Source: Paulinella micropora (lineage: Eukaryota > Cercozoa > Imbricatea > Euglyphida). From it: DNA of 55,949 nucleotides. Of the stretch, positions 35,172 through 45,540 are shown one piece after another. Made by a program: the position numbers and the translations under genes. Position 1 is the stretch's first letter; each line of letters opens with the position of its first letter. Location: positions 505,111 through 561,059 of the forward strand of contig BJOX01000291.1 in the NCBI GenBank assembly GCA_009731375.1, in the 5' to 3' direction. Under the pieces are notes generated by a model. That model was not told the DNA's origin. It made no database searches and saw nothing but the letters and a program-made list of their open reading frames with translations.

Positions 35172-35320
35172 CATATGTATGTATATACATTCATACATAC
35201 ATATACATACATACATATACATACATACATACGTGTGCTCAGCATGTTTTAACTCATACATACATACATACATACATACATATACATGAATACATACATA
35301 CAAACATTGATTGAGAAAAA
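34765..35320. repeat. Satellite of a fixed 35-bp spacer plus GA or TA microsatellite
   Basis: The spacer CAGCTGCAACGGGAAAGCAG, continuing ATTGCCCATCATCTG, occurs near 34770, 34889, 34987 and 35101. Each copy is followed by a different microsatellite: (GA)n with GTGT, (TA)n, TATA/CATA mixtures, then CATA arrays to about 35310. Confidence 0.85.
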
Positions 35321-35348
35321 TGAGTTGAAGCTTGGATCATTTAACACA

Positions 35349-35412
<64 letters not shown>

Positions 35413-35450
35413 TTGCCTATCTATCTGTCTATCTATCTATTTGTCTATCT
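35349..35450. repeat. (CTAT)n microsatellite
   Basis: About 100 bp of CTAT with CTGT/TTGC variants at its right end. It leads into the 90-bp satellite. Confidence 0.9.
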
Positions 35451-35458
35451 GTTAGCAC

Positions 35459-36190
35459 ACAACTGAACGCCCCGAGACGATGGGCAATGACGATGATATT
35501 AGTAGGTAGATAGAAATGTAGGATAGATAGATTTTGTTAGTAGGTAGGCAGCAGAACTGAACGCCCGGCAAGATGGGCAATGACGATGATGTTAGTAGGT
35601 AGATAGACATGTAGGATAGATAGATTACGTTAGTAGGTAGGCAGCAGAACTGAACGCCCCGGGAAGATAGACAATGACGATGATGTTAGTAGGTAGATAG
35701 ACATGTAGGACCGATTATGTTAGAAGGTAGGCAGCAGAACTGAACGCCCCGGGAAGATGGACAATGACGATGATGTTAGTAGGTAGATAGACATGTAGGA
35801 TAGATAGATTATGTTAGAAGGTAGGCAGCAGAACTGAACGCCCCGGGAAGATAGACAATGACGATGATGTTAGTAGGTAGATAGACATGTAGGACCGATT
35901 ATGTTAGAAGGTAGGCAGCAGAACTGAACGCCCGGGAAGATGGACAATGACGATGATGTTAGTAGGTAGATAGACATGTAGGACAGATTACGTTAGTAGG
36001 TAGGCAGCAGAACTGAACGCCCCGGGAAGATAGACAATGACGATGATGTTAGTAGGTAGATAGACATGTAGGACCGATTATGTTAGAAGGTAGGCAGCAG
36101 AACTGAACGCCCGGGAAGATGGACAATGACGATGATGTTAGTAGGTAGATAGACATGTAGGATAGATTATGTTAGTAGGTAGGCAGCAGG
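35459..36190. repeat. Satellite with 90-95 bp unit, eight copies
   Basis: The unit joins GCAGCAGAACTGAACGCCCC, a GACAATGACGATGATGTTAG segment and a GTAGGTAGATAGACATGTAG segment. The ACTGAACGCC part starts near 35461, 35556, 35649, 35739, 35833, 35923, 36012 and 36102. Units differ by short GATA-like expansions. Confidence 0.9.
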
Positions 36191-36229
36191 TAAGTAGCTA
36201 GGAGACGTTATCAGCTGAAACAGGTAAGA

Positions 36230-36231
36230 TC

Positions 36232-36289
<58 letters not shown>

Positions 36290-36292
36290 CAT

Positions 36293-36335
<43 letters not shown>

Positions 36336-36340
36336 TATAA

Positions 36341-36375
<35 letters not shown>

Positions 36376-36436
36376 TAAATGTTTATCGTCTGCTACGGCC
36401 TCACACATCGTCTGCCACGTCTATCTACATTAATTA

Positions 36437-36475
<39 letters not shown>

Positions 36476-36490
36476 CATCTATCTATCTAT
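36230..36490. repeat. GATA array followed by a CTAT array
   Basis: (GATA)n occupies 36230-36375, a unique stretch of about 60 bp follows, and then (CTAT)n runs to 36490. The change from GATA to CTAT around a short centre forms an inverted pair that could fold back. Confidence 0.85.
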
Positions 36491-36554
36491 ACACTCTGCC
36501 AAGTATAAAATAATGCATCACGTAGGAAAGCTTGCATTTACTATATATCTATAC

Positions 36555-36597
<43 letters not shown>

Positions 36598-36660
36598 ACT
36601 ATCTACACACTCTGCCAAGTAGAAAATAATGCATCACGTAGGAAAGCTTGTATTTGCTCA

Positions 36661-36735
<75 letters not shown>

Positions 36736-36786
36736 CACACTCTGCCAAGTATAAAATAATGCATCACGTAGGAAAGCTTGTATTTA

Positions 36787-36845
<59 letters not shown>

Positions 36846-36896
36846 CACACTCTGCCAAGTAGAAAATAATGCATCACGTAGGAAAGCTTGTATTTA

Positions 36897-36955
<59 letters not shown>

Positions 36956-37006
36956 CACACTCTGCCAAGTAGAAAATAATGCATCACGTAGGAAAGCTTG
37001 TATTTA

Positions 37007-37065
<59 letters not shown>

Positions 37066-37116
37066 CACACTCTGCCAAGTAGAAAATAATGCATCACGTA
37101 GGAAAGCTTGTATTTA

Positions 37117-37175
<59 letters not shown>

Positions 37176-37226
37176 CACACTCTGCCAAGTAGAAAATAAT
37201 GCATCACGTAGGAAAGCTTGTATTTA

Positions 37227-37265
<39 letters not shown>
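36491..37265. repeat. Satellite with a 110-bp unit of spacer plus CTAT array, seven spacers
   Basis: The spacer ACACTCTGCCAAGTAGAAAA, continuing TAATGCATCACGTAGGAAAGCTTGTATTTA, alternates with (CTAT)n. Spacer starts near 36491, 36607, 36737, 36847, 36957, 37067 and 37177. The last five are exactly 110 bp apart and almost identical, which points to recent amplification of whole units and not slippage alone. Confidence 0.92.
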
Positions 37266-37306
37266 GATTTTGGTAACATTTGTCCCAAAGCGTCCCGGGG
37301 CCATGT

Positions 37307-37425
37307 AAGAAGTGAGACGTATAGAGAAGTGAGACACATGCGAAGTGAGCAATTGTGCGAAGTGAGACACATGCGAAGTGAGCCATTGTGCGAAGTGAGC
37401 CATAATATGCGAAGCGAGCCATGTC
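37307..37425. repeat. GAAGTGAG minisatellite
   Basis: About eight copies of a 13-17 bp unit, GCGAAGTGAGACACAT or GCGAAGTGAGCCATTGT. Confidence 0.85.
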
Positions 37426-37450
37426 CGTGAAAGCCGGATTTGCGGAAGTG

Positions 37451-37600
37451 GCACAATCCCTACTGGCAATAGGGATTGTGCAGCTCCGTAAGTCCGAGAA
37501 GTCGGCAATACCCGGAGTGCCAGTTGAGCGGGGCACAGATGTTTTTCACAAGCAAGTCTGGTCAGGTCTTACAGTAGCTTGCCTTGACCAGACGTGCTTG
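37451..37600. other. Two strong stem-loops
   Basis: The first (37451-37481) has a perfect 12-bp stem, GCACAATCCCTA pairing with TAGGGATTGTGC, and a 7-nt loop. The second (37549-37600) pairs CAAGCA and GTCTGGTCA with TGACCAGAC and TGCTTG across one mismatch, around a loop of about 20 nt. No coding frame explains them. They could be ends of small foldback elements or a structured RNA. Confidence 0.6.
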
Positions 37601-38850
37601 TGCCAGAATCCTGCCAGTCCCCCTTTGTAGTGTCTCATGGGAACCAGCAGGCGGCAGTGGGGCCGGATTAGACCACACCACAGCCGGAGTCGGCACACTA
37701 GAGCTTGAGTTCTCTGCACTAGAGTGGAACTAGACCTGACCAAATTATAACTCTTTGTATATTTGATTAAAAATTCAAATTTAATAGTATATTAATATGT
37801 TTTCCTTTTTTAGAGAACTCAAACAATTCAAATATATATATAAGGTTATATTGAAGGCTGAAATTTTAAAACTTCGCCGAATGTAAAGTGTTCTTCAGGG
37901 ACAGCTCAGGTTTGTATCAAGGCACTTCGTGGTCTATTTCCATGTTGGCCGATAGGCGGGGGGGGGGGGGGGGGGGGGCNNNNNNNNNNAGTAACGGAAG
38001 AAATAATTACCACAATAGTAGCACATATGGACAAACGTCTAGCAGAGAATGATTGGGCAGGTTGTAGCTGTAGACAAGCTTCTTGCACTTCAAGAATTTA
38101 TTCGTTAGTATGTCTATTACATACTCTATGAATGAAGATCATTGATTTAGTTTTCGCTTCTTGATTGCTTTTACCTTCATATTGTCAAGTAGGCAACTTT
38201 CCTTCATTGCAGCCAACATCCTGACGAATTCTCCCACGTAAAGGTAACGTAAGGTAGTCCATTACCAAATAGCCTACATCACTTTTAAGGAAGTCTATTG
38301 TTCTTTTGGGTTTTTGTAAAAAAAAGGCAGTGGATGCACAATCCCTTTGGCGACAAAAGTCTACATATAATTTAATACACTTTTTAAATATATATATAAT
38401 CTTAAAAAGTAGTAATTTAATTTTATACAGATACTATACAGTGTACACTCAATGCTTTCCCCAGTCAAGCATTGTGCAGCCGTTACCTTTTTTTAGAAAT
38501 TTTCGTGTGGTGAAGCATGGCTTTTTGAATTTTTGAAATGCGCCCCAAGGGTTCCCAGGACCTGCAACTCGAGAATATGATAGAGCTCATCGAGACGAAT
38601 CGAAATCAACAAGAATTATTGAAAAACCTCGAGTATTGCACTCGCTAAGATTGTTGGAAAATCCTCTGCCAGTCATAGTAGACAGGCCGGTCCGGCTCAG
38701 ACTTTTCTGCAGTAGTCAATCTTTTTTAAAAAGTTCACAAATCAGTGCAACCGCCAAAGTCTCTACCACTGTGTAATAAATAAGCACTACATAGACACAA
38801 CATAAACAAACAAACATAGAGAGAGATACAGAGAGACAGACAGACAGACA
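37601..38850. other. AT-rich non-coding stretch with a small gap
   Basis: A G run precedes a 10-N gap at 37980-37989. No gene or repeat was found on either side. Short frames near 38306-38536 have no domain. Confidence 0.4.
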
Positions 38851-38852
38851 GA

Positions 38853-38853
38853 A

Positions 38854-38900
<47 letters not shown>

Positions 38901-38968
38901 ACGCAGACAAACACATATACATACAAACACACACATACACATACACACACACACATACCAACAACAAC

Positions 38969-38999
<31 letters not shown>

Positions 39000-39055
39000 G
39001 CAACAGTAATAACAATAACAACAACAACAACTACTACTACTAATACTACTACTGC

Positions 39056-39094
<39 letters not shown>
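38853..39094. repeat. TAC, CA and CAA simple repeats
   Basis: (TAC)n lies at about 38855-38900, CA/CATA at 38903-38957, (CAA)n at 38958-39031 and (TAC)n with AAT variants at 39031-39096. The Ser or Leu runs encoded on the minus strand are artefacts. Confidence 0.9.
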
Positions 39095-39096
<2 letters not shown>

Positions 39097-39181
39097 GGCT
39101 AGGCTAAAAGGGTAACTGTTTTTTCTTATTCAGCCAACGGGAAAAACGATAAAAATAACCCGACAATGATGCAGAGTTTGC
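39095..39181. repeat. 87-bp dispersed repeat, copy 1
   Basis: Starts CTAGGCTAGGCTAAAAGGGT and ends AACCCGACAATGATGCAGAG. It is nearly identical to 43993-44080 in the same orientation. Both copies sit at the edge of a (TAC)n array, and together they bracket LINE 2. A (TAC)n block follows to about 39281. Confidence 0.85.
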
Positions 39182-39183
39182 TA

Positions 39184-39224
<41 letters not shown>

Positions 39225-39236
39225 ATACTACTAATA

Positions 39237-39271
<35 letters not shown>

Positions 39272-39798
39272 GCTACTACTAGGCCTAGGCCTTCGGTTTA
39301 ATGAAGTTAACAATTTGACCTCTGGTCGATCCATACAAATCGTTAGCTCAAGAGCTATTGATTTAACTAGATGGTGACCTACGTCTCAAGTTATTAAAGA
39401 TAATGAGAGATTATTTAAAAAAAAATCAAAGTAAAGTTCTAGTTCAGTGAGGAACGAGAAAAAGAAAAAAAAAACGGAAATATATATAATAATATAATAT
39501 AATATTATATATATATATGTATATATATGTTGAAAGAGTTATATTCTCACTCAGTACTATATATATACATATATATATAAATATGTATTTGTATATATAT
39601 GTTGAAAGTGTTATATTCTCACTCAGTACTATATATAACGGTGGCACTCGCAAAAGCTGGTAGACACGAGGTGACTCCCCAAGGGGGTTTGGCCAACCAC
39701 ACTCCGGCTTAGGATGTGATCAACGCTGAACTTGTCCCACACTCAGGTATCATCTGATGATGAGGTGTCCAACGCCCTCTTTAGGCCCGTAGGCAGTG

Positions 39799-41613
39799 TC
39801 AGGATTCTTGCATCCTTAAGAGATATGCTTTGAGTTCCTTTTTGAATTCTGCTTTGTATGAGATATCTCTTAGGTGCTCTGGCAGCTTATCCCATTGTGC
39901 TTGTGCTGCTCTGCTGTATTGACCCGTCGTTGAGTCGTTGTACATGTGTTTCTTTGATGACCGCCTAGTGTTGTAGTTATGAACAGCTGTGATTGGTCGG
40001 ATATTGTTGTAGTGAAGGGGAAGGAAAGCCTTGAAGGCTGGGTAAATAAGGGAGTGTGCATCCATGCATACGCTGTACTTATACATGTTAAGTATGTTGA
40101 GTAAGCGTAGTTTGGCAAAAAGAGGCTTGGTAGGTGTTCTCCATGATTTGAGACATATCAGACGGACTATACGTTTTTGGATGATAATGAGTGGATGTAT
40201 AATGGTGTTGTAGTCATCAGATCCCCATATAGAGATACCATACATAAGTAGGGGGTATACATGTGCATAGTAAAGTTGGAGGAGGATGTGAGTGGGAAGT
40301 AGGCTGTTCACATAACGAAACATTTGGACGAATGGTTGAAGGCGGAATATAATAGATTGTATATGTTCACGGAAGGACAGGTTGCTTTGGATGATTGTAC
40401 CTAATACTTTTACCTTTCGTTCTTGTTGGAGCCTCTTGCCGTCGATAGTCAAGTCGAGCTGCACCTTCTGTTCATGCTTGTGGAAGATAGTGTAGGTGGT
40501 TTTGGTGGGGTTGGGTACTAGGTTATGTCTGTAGAAATAGTGGACAAGGTTCGTTGTATCAGTTTGTGCTTGCTCTTGGAGTTGTTCTTTATTCTTAGCA
40601 GCAATGATAAGTGTGGTGTCATCTGCGTATGCAAAGACTGTCCCGTGTGTTAGTGAAAGTATAATATCATTGATGTATAGAATGAAGAGCGTTGTTGAGA
40701 GTGTGCTACCTTGCGGGATCCCATGTGTGATCTTGCGTGGATAAGAACGAGCATATTGGGTAAATACTGTTTGGTATCGTTTTGTGAGGTATGATTTAAA
40801 AAAGGTAGTGGTGTTATCGCTAAAATTTATATTATTTCGTAGTTTATGGATCAGTGTTTCATGATCTATAGTGTCATAGGCTTTCGATAGGTCAATAAAT
40901 AGAGCAAGTACATACCTTCCTGGGCCTTTGAGGTTTTGGATGTGATTTAAGATGGTTTGTGTAGTGATTGTTGTGTTCGAGTGTGGTCGGAAGGCGTATT
41001 GAGTTCGGGAGAGGATGTCGTACCTGGTAAGGTGGGCCATCAGTTGCTTGTTGAGTATAGTGTCAAAGACCTTAGCAATAATCGGCAGTAGCGAGATAGG
41101 TCTGTAATTCTCAGGCAGCGTTCTATCTTTAGCTTTATATATTTCAATAACTTTAGTTATTTTTAGTGCATCAGGGTATTGGTTATGTTCTATAGCTTTA
41201 TTAAAGAGCGTTGTTAATATCGGGGCAATGTACTTTGTAAGGTCTTGCATGATGGCTGGTTTTATTTTGTTTATATCTTCTGCTTTGTTTCTGTTAATTG
41301 CTTTCAGTGTATCAACTACATCATCCTGCAAAATGCGTTTGAGTGTAAAGGGAGGCAGTTTTCTCTGTGTTAGGTCTATTTCCTCTTCTCTGACTTTATG
41401 TTCTTGGGGGATTTGGGCACTGACCTTGGAGCCGACCGTCGTGTAGTGTCTGTTGAGTGCATTAGCAATACCTTTGGGGTCGGTGATTACCTTATCATCT
41501 ACGCGGAGTTGGGTGGGCGAGGTCTTCAGACCTTGTATCTGTGGGATCAGCTTTCTCAACGCATTCATACGTTTTTTTGGATCGTGACTTAGTTTTTCCA
41601 TTAAGGTAGTCAT
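39799..41613 (-). CDS. LINE 2 reverse transcriptase (ORF2 C-terminal part)
   Basis: A 604-codon open frame. Motifs in order: ITKVIEIYKAKD, LPENYRPISLLPIIAKVFDT (RT motif 1), SRTQYAFRPHSNTTITT, ALFIDLSKAYDTIDHETL (motif A with catalytic Asp), HGIPQGSTLSTTLFILYIND (motif B), VFAYADDTTLII (motif C, catalytic ADD), KVLGTIIQSNLSF (thumb) and a C-terminal region with LLPTHILLQLYYAHVYPLLM. It would copy the LINE RNA at the nicked target. The upstream endonuclease lies in a different frame, so the first Met here is not the true start of ORF2. No RNase H was seen. Confidence 0.9.
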   Translation of the reverse strand: MTTLMEKLSHDPKKRMNALRKLIPQIQGLKTSPTQLRVDDKVITDPKGIANALNRHYTTVGSKVSAQIPQEHKVREEEIDLTQRKLPPFTLKRILQDDVVDTLKAINRNKAEDINKIKPAIMQDLTKYIAPILTTLFNKAIEHNQYPDALKITKVIEIYKAKDRTLPENYRPISLLPIIAKVFDTILNKQLMAHLTRYDILSRTQYAFRPHSNTTITTQTILNHIQNLKGPGRYVLALFIDLSKAYDTIDHETLIHKLRNNINFSDNTTTFFKSYLTKRYQTVFTQYARSYPRKITHGIPQGSTLSTTLFILYINDIILSLTHGTVFAYADDTTLIIAAKNKEQLQEQAQTDTTNLVHYFYRHNLVPNPTKTTYTIFHKHEQKVQLDLTIDGKRLQQERKVKVLGTIIQSNLSFREHIQSIIFRLQPFVQMFRYVNSLLPTHILLQLYYAHVYPLLMYGISIWGSDDYNTIIHPLIIIQKRIVRLICLKSWRTPTKPLFAKLRLLNILNMYKYSVCMDAHSLIYPAFKAFLPLHYNNIRPITAVHNYNTRRSSKKHMYNDSTTGQYSRAAQAQWDKLPEHLRDISYKAEFKKELKAYLLRMQES

Positions 41614-41803
41614 GTATGCTTTCTTAGCTTTCTTAATCTCTCTATTAGTTTTATTTCTATCCTTATTATACTTAGTTCTATTACTTTTAATTGAGCATGC
41701 TATTTTTATTCATACAGTTCTCTTTGTTTCTTAATCATAACTCTAATTTCATTATTGCACCATGGTTTCCATTTTCGTTTCTTTACACGCTTTTCATACT
41801 TTT

Positions 41804-42600
41804 CTACCTCTTAATAGCTGTATGTATTTTATTTATATAATTATTAGGAGTATCGTTATTTAGTTCTGCGTCAAGAACTTGCTTAAGTTCATAAATTATT
41901 TCCTCTGTTATTATTTCCTTTTTGTCTTCATATTTGATTATCATTTTTCTTATGTGTGATTGGGGTGTGAAAGATAGCATAGATGGGGTGGTGATCAGAG
42001 ATGCATGTAGGTAAGACATCAGATGTGATATCGCAGGTGAGTGTCGTTAAGATAACATCAAGCAATGTATGGCTCTTTGCTTTGCGGGTGGGATTTTTGA
42101 TTGTGGTGAAGAGGTTGTTGATTGCGAGGAAGTCACATACCTGTTTTGTAGGGTGCAAGAGATCAAGGTTAAGGTCACCAACAATCGTGATGCTGGTGTG
42201 TGGGGAGGCAGAGAGGATACCTTGCATATAGTTTTGGAGCTCTTGGAAGAAAGTGCAGTCGTAGGATTGTGAGAGTGGTCTTTTGTAGATATGGAATATG
42301 GTGTGGATTGGATTATTTTTATGTTCTGTGCTGTGTATCTGCATGATTACGCCAGAGGCTTTTGAGATTTTAGATTCAGAGATTGTGATGTGCATATCGT
42401 TTTTATAGTAGACCGACACATCTGTGGTATGATAGGATGTGTATGTTGGGATTGGGAAGTGAGTGTGTGGTGTACCTGGTGTTATTTTTGATTCCGTAAG
42501 TGATATAATGTCTGGGATGAAGTGAGTGCAGTCAGGGTTGGATAGATGGTTAAGTAGGGTTTGGTGGCTTCCTGTTATACCACGGATATTCGTATGATAT
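41804..42600 (-). pseudogene. LINE 2 AP-endonuclease domain, broken
   Basis: The frame enters near 42600 with NIRGITGSHQTLL and DIISLTESKI (the Asn and Glu positions of APE-type nucleases). It runs on through DVSVYYKND, then TITIVGDLNLDLL (the G-D-x-N box) and ends with SDHHPIYAIFH (the S-D-H motif). It would nick target DNA to prime reverse transcription. Between this domain and RT the frame shifts at about 41940. Stops follow near 41800, and the linker around PWCNNEIR is in yet another frame. The upstream start is lost in a frame change near 42600. Confidence 0.8.
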
Positions 42601-42899
42601 ATAGAGAAGTGTTTGTTTACCTTGGGGGGAAGAGATGTGAGGTGTGGGTGTATGATTTGTGCTGGTGGGTGTGATGGTGCATTGTTGCAATTGGGTTGAG
42701 TTTGTTCTGGTAGGTGTTCCAGGGGTAGGGGGGTTGTGCTGTAATAAGGAGCTCATGGCTTACTGCGGTGCCTCACTGGCAGGGAACGTCGAACTGGAAC
42801 TAGACATGGTTGCATTTCCTGACCTGTTGGTCCTTGGGGAGGCAGATGAGTGGTCTGATTCACAGTTCTTGAAGTGGTTCTTCAAGTACCGAATATGAG

Positions 42900-43964
42900 T
42901 CAAGCGTTGGATCTTAAATCTGTTCTCACTCTCTCGTGGGCGTAGATATATCTCACCATCTGTGGTCCACACTGCTGCCACGAAATTTGGTAGTCCTTCA
43001 TGAGTTGCTTTGTGTGGTCAAGGAGTTTGCGTGTTTCAGGTGACAAGCTCTCTTTACACATGATGTGGTAATCTTTACCCGTGTAATTCTGCAAGCGTGG
43101 CGTGATTTGCGAGATTTGCTTGTGCTGGGGATGCGAAGATTTATCGTACCGGACGAAATTTTTCTTCAGCTGATTACTTGCAAACCGGACTTTTATCGCA
43201 GGCGTGGTTTTTGCTGTTTCCGGGTTGTACATCTTTGCTGCATGGTCCGAGATCATTCTTTTGCAAAGTAATATGTCACCATCCTTACAGTCCATACCTT
43301 TCGCTTTCATTAAAGCTGTTACTATTTTCTGAGTTTGTTTTTGAGTTTCTTTGGAATCATATGGAATTCCGGTGATTATCGCGGTGTCCAAAGATTCGTT
43401 GTTTGGGAGTACTACCGGTGGTTCTTCCCTTTTATGTAACGGGAAACTTTCATGCAAATTGCTGTTTGCGAGATTAAAGGGTTGTTTCCAGCTGCCTTGA
43501 AGTGTGTTGTTGTTGTTGCTGTGTGATGAGGATGCACTGGAAGATTGCATGGACTGGGGTCTGCTCATGCGTGAGGTGGTGCTGTTGTTGGAGGAAAACC
43601 TGTTTCGATCTCGTTCCTCTTTGAGTTCTCTCGTTAGGCTTTCAACTTTTGCCTCACATTGCAGCAGCTTCATGGTCATGTCATGCATTTTTTTCAGCAT
43701 TTCATCCATTTTTTCTTCCATCGTTTTTGGCGCGTTTCCGTTGCCGTCTTGTTTTTCAGTTTCCTCGGTTGTTTTGCTGGGTTTTCCGAATTTTTTTTCG
43801 GTGGATTCAATTCGAGCATGTTTCGCTGGTATGTTGTTGTTGTTGGGATTGTCTGAGGTGTTTGCTCTTGATGGTATTGATGGTTTTGCTCTCTTCTGGA
43901 GGACATGATGCTTCTTGAATAATTTCCCGTGAACTACTACTACTAATACTACTACTACTACCAC
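42900..43964 (-). CDS. LINE 2 ORF1 protein (coiled coil plus RRM-like domain)
   Basis: About 350 codons. An Asn/Lys-rich N-terminus is followed by a heptad-like coiled coil (MEEKMDEMLKKMHDMTMKLL to about ESLTRELKEE) and a Ser-rich linker. Next is a globular domain, AIITGIPYDS to AIKVRFASNQLKKNFV, with the order of an L1-like ORF1 RRM. A C-terminal segment follows in which ITPRLQNYTGKDYHIMCKES and SPETRKLL resemble the L1 ORF1 C-terminal domain. It is expected to trimerise and bind LINE RNA. The first codons come from a (TAC)n array, so the true start is unclear. Confidence 0.75.
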   Translation of the reverse strand: MVVVVVLVVVVHGKLFKKHHVLQKRAKPSIPSRANTSDNPNNNNIPAKHARIESTEKKFGKPSKTTEETEKQDGNGNAPKTMEEKMDEMLKKMHDMTMKLLQCEAKVESLTRELKEERDRNRFSSNNSTTSRMSRPQSMQSSSASSSHSNNNNTLQGSWKQPFNLANSNLHESFPLHKREEPPVVLPNNESLDTAIITGIPYDSKETQKQTQKIVTALMKAKGMDCKDGDILLCKRMISDHAAKMYNPETAKTTPAIKVRFASNQLKKNFVRYDKSSHPQHKQISQITPRLQNYTGKDYHIMCKESLSPETRKLLDHTKQLMKDYQISWQQCGPQMVRYIYAHERVRTDLRSNA

Positions 43965-44080
43965 TACTACTACTGCTACTACTACTACTACTAGGCTAGG
44001 CTAGTAAGGGTAACTGTTTTTTCTTATTCAGCCAACGGGAAAAACGATAAAAATAACCCGATAATGATGCAGTGTTTGCA
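43935..44080. repeat. (TAC)n array and 87-bp dispersed repeat, copy 2
   Basis: (TAC)n lies at about 43935-43993. It is followed by the copy of 39095-39181 (43993-44080), here starting CTAGGCTAGGCTAGTAAGGG. Confidence 0.85.
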
Positions 44081-44149
44081 ATCATAACCGCGTTAAATTT
44101 ATGTTTTAACCCGAATTACAGCTTCAACATAAGAGTGGAGAGCAGAACG

Positions 44150-44192
<43 letters not shown>

Positions 44193-44335
44193 TACACACA
44201 CACAGACACACACAAATATACATACAAACACAGACACACACAGACACACACACATGCACATATAAACACACATACACATACACATACACACACATAAAAT
44301 AATAACAACAACAACAATAACAATAACAACAACTG
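44150..44335. repeat. TAC and CA-type simple repeats
   Basis: (TAC)n lies at 44150-44191, then CACACAGA/CATA mixtures to about 44295, then (CAA/TAA)n. Bases 44336-44710 after it are unassigned. They include GGTAATGCGGTACCGCGGTA near 44532, a GC palindrome of unknown meaning. Confidence 0.85.
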
Positions 44336-44710
44336 CAGTAGTATATGGTCGCACTTGGGCACACTTTTTCGATGCATTTGAAGCACACAAACCACACAAG
44401 GAGCCGTTATTCATTATTTCTGCTTACTATTCTCTCTAAGTTCAAAACAACAATTTTATTCAAATCTCTCTTACTATGAATTTCGTTCTATTTTCCGACA
44501 TGATCAGACTTTCACTCATGATTGAATTATGCGGTAATGCGGTACCGCGGTACCGCGCACTCTAAGGTTTAGGTGGTTTTCTGTTTCTATTTCCTTTTCT
44601 GTTTTTTGCGGTGTGTGGTTTTAAGTTTTTCCATTTTTCCTGATCTGGACATTCATTATTTCGTCTATCTATTTGCAGACAGACAAAAGAAAGAAAAACT
44701 ACTACCTATT

Positions 44711-44758
44711 GATATTTGAAAGCCGACCGCTACGCTTGTCGTTTTCAAACATCGTTTT
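44711..44758. promoter_or_regulatory. Boundary palindromic module, copy A (half site)
   Basis: GATATTTG, a variable centre containing CCGCTACGC, and then AAACATCG. Only one arm is present, unlike loci B, C and D. This suggests that the element's left part was lost here or that this is an end. Confidence 0.55.
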
Positions 44759-44812
44759 AAAAAATTTAATTATTTTAAAGAAATAAAATATTTGTATTAT
44801 ATATAGAGAGAA

Positions 44813-45447
44813 ATGACAACCTTGCAAATTTACAAAATCTTTAATGCTGAAGACCAAACCGACAAGGAATATTACATTGGAAGCACAATTCAAAAAAGAT
44901 TATCAAGCAGGTTCAGTCATCATAAATTACTCTGCAAGAAAGGAATTAATAGAAAGTTATACAATCATATGAAGAATAAAGGACTTCAAAATTTTAAGTG
45001 TGTTTTAATTCACGAGGAAGTAATTGAAAATTACAACATTGATAAACAAAGGGCGGTTGAACAGAAATATATAGATGAATTGAAACCTACATTAAATTTA
45101 AATAATGCTATTGGCCCTAATATTACTGATGGAACAAGAGAACGTCATAAATTTGATGAACGAGAATTTAAAGATGAGAACGAAAGGAAACGAATTGAAT
45201 ATCAAAAACAATACCACAAGCAATATCATAAACAATATTATGAAAAAGAAAGTAAGAGAGTATCAAAAGCAATACTGGGCGATAAACAAAAACATTTTAA
45301 ATTGTAAGCAAAAGGAGAGGTTTGATAAAATAAGAGAGTAAAAAATATTATTGTGAGTTATGTAATTTTATAGGTGTATCCCAATCAGCACTTATTACAC
45401 ACAATAACTCCAAAAGACATATTTCAAAAAATGAAAAATTTTAATTT
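44813..45447 (+). pseudogene. GIY-YIG endonuclease with C2H2 finger remnant
   Basis: The first frame (44813-45307) starts with MTTLQIYKIFN and YYIGSTIQKRLSSRFSHHK, the GIY and YIG strands plus the catalytic Arg helix. A linker and a Lys/Gln/Tyr-rich tail follow. The tail continues in a second frame to about 45341, and then in a third with YYCELCNFIGVSQSALITHN and SKRH, a C2H2 zinc finger, ending near 45447. Two frame changes therefore separate nuclease and finger. Such nucleases are frequent in PLVs and large DNA viruses, as homing enzymes or replication helpers. A TATATATAGA stretch lies about 10 bp before the ATG. Confidence 0.8.
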
Positions 45448-45540
45448 CTATTTAAATGATTGAAAATTTATAAATATAAAAAATTTCTATTTAATATTTA
45501 ATTTAGAAAAAAAAATTGACACACTGATATATTATAAAAC

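Larger units (their letters stand above)
39481..43964 (-). mobile_element. Second LINE (LINE 2) with ORF1, endonuclease, RT and a repeated tail
   Basis: Reading the minus strand: ORF1 (43964-42900), a spacer, an AP endonuclease (about 42600-41944) and RT (41613-39799). A 3' UTR of about 150 bp follows, then a tail in which a segment starting TAGTACTGAGTGAGAATATA is present twice, separated by AT repeats. The order fits the CR1/Jockey/L1-type LINEs with two ORFs; the exact clade is not decided. The coding region carries several frame changes, so this copy is probably inactive. It is unrelated to LINE 1 by sequence. Confidence 0.85.

Noticed and set aside
36491-37265. CRISPR-like regular array
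   Set aside because: Spacing is regular, but here the unique segment is the constant part and the rest is a microsatellite. Spacers do not vary, and the context is eukaryotic.
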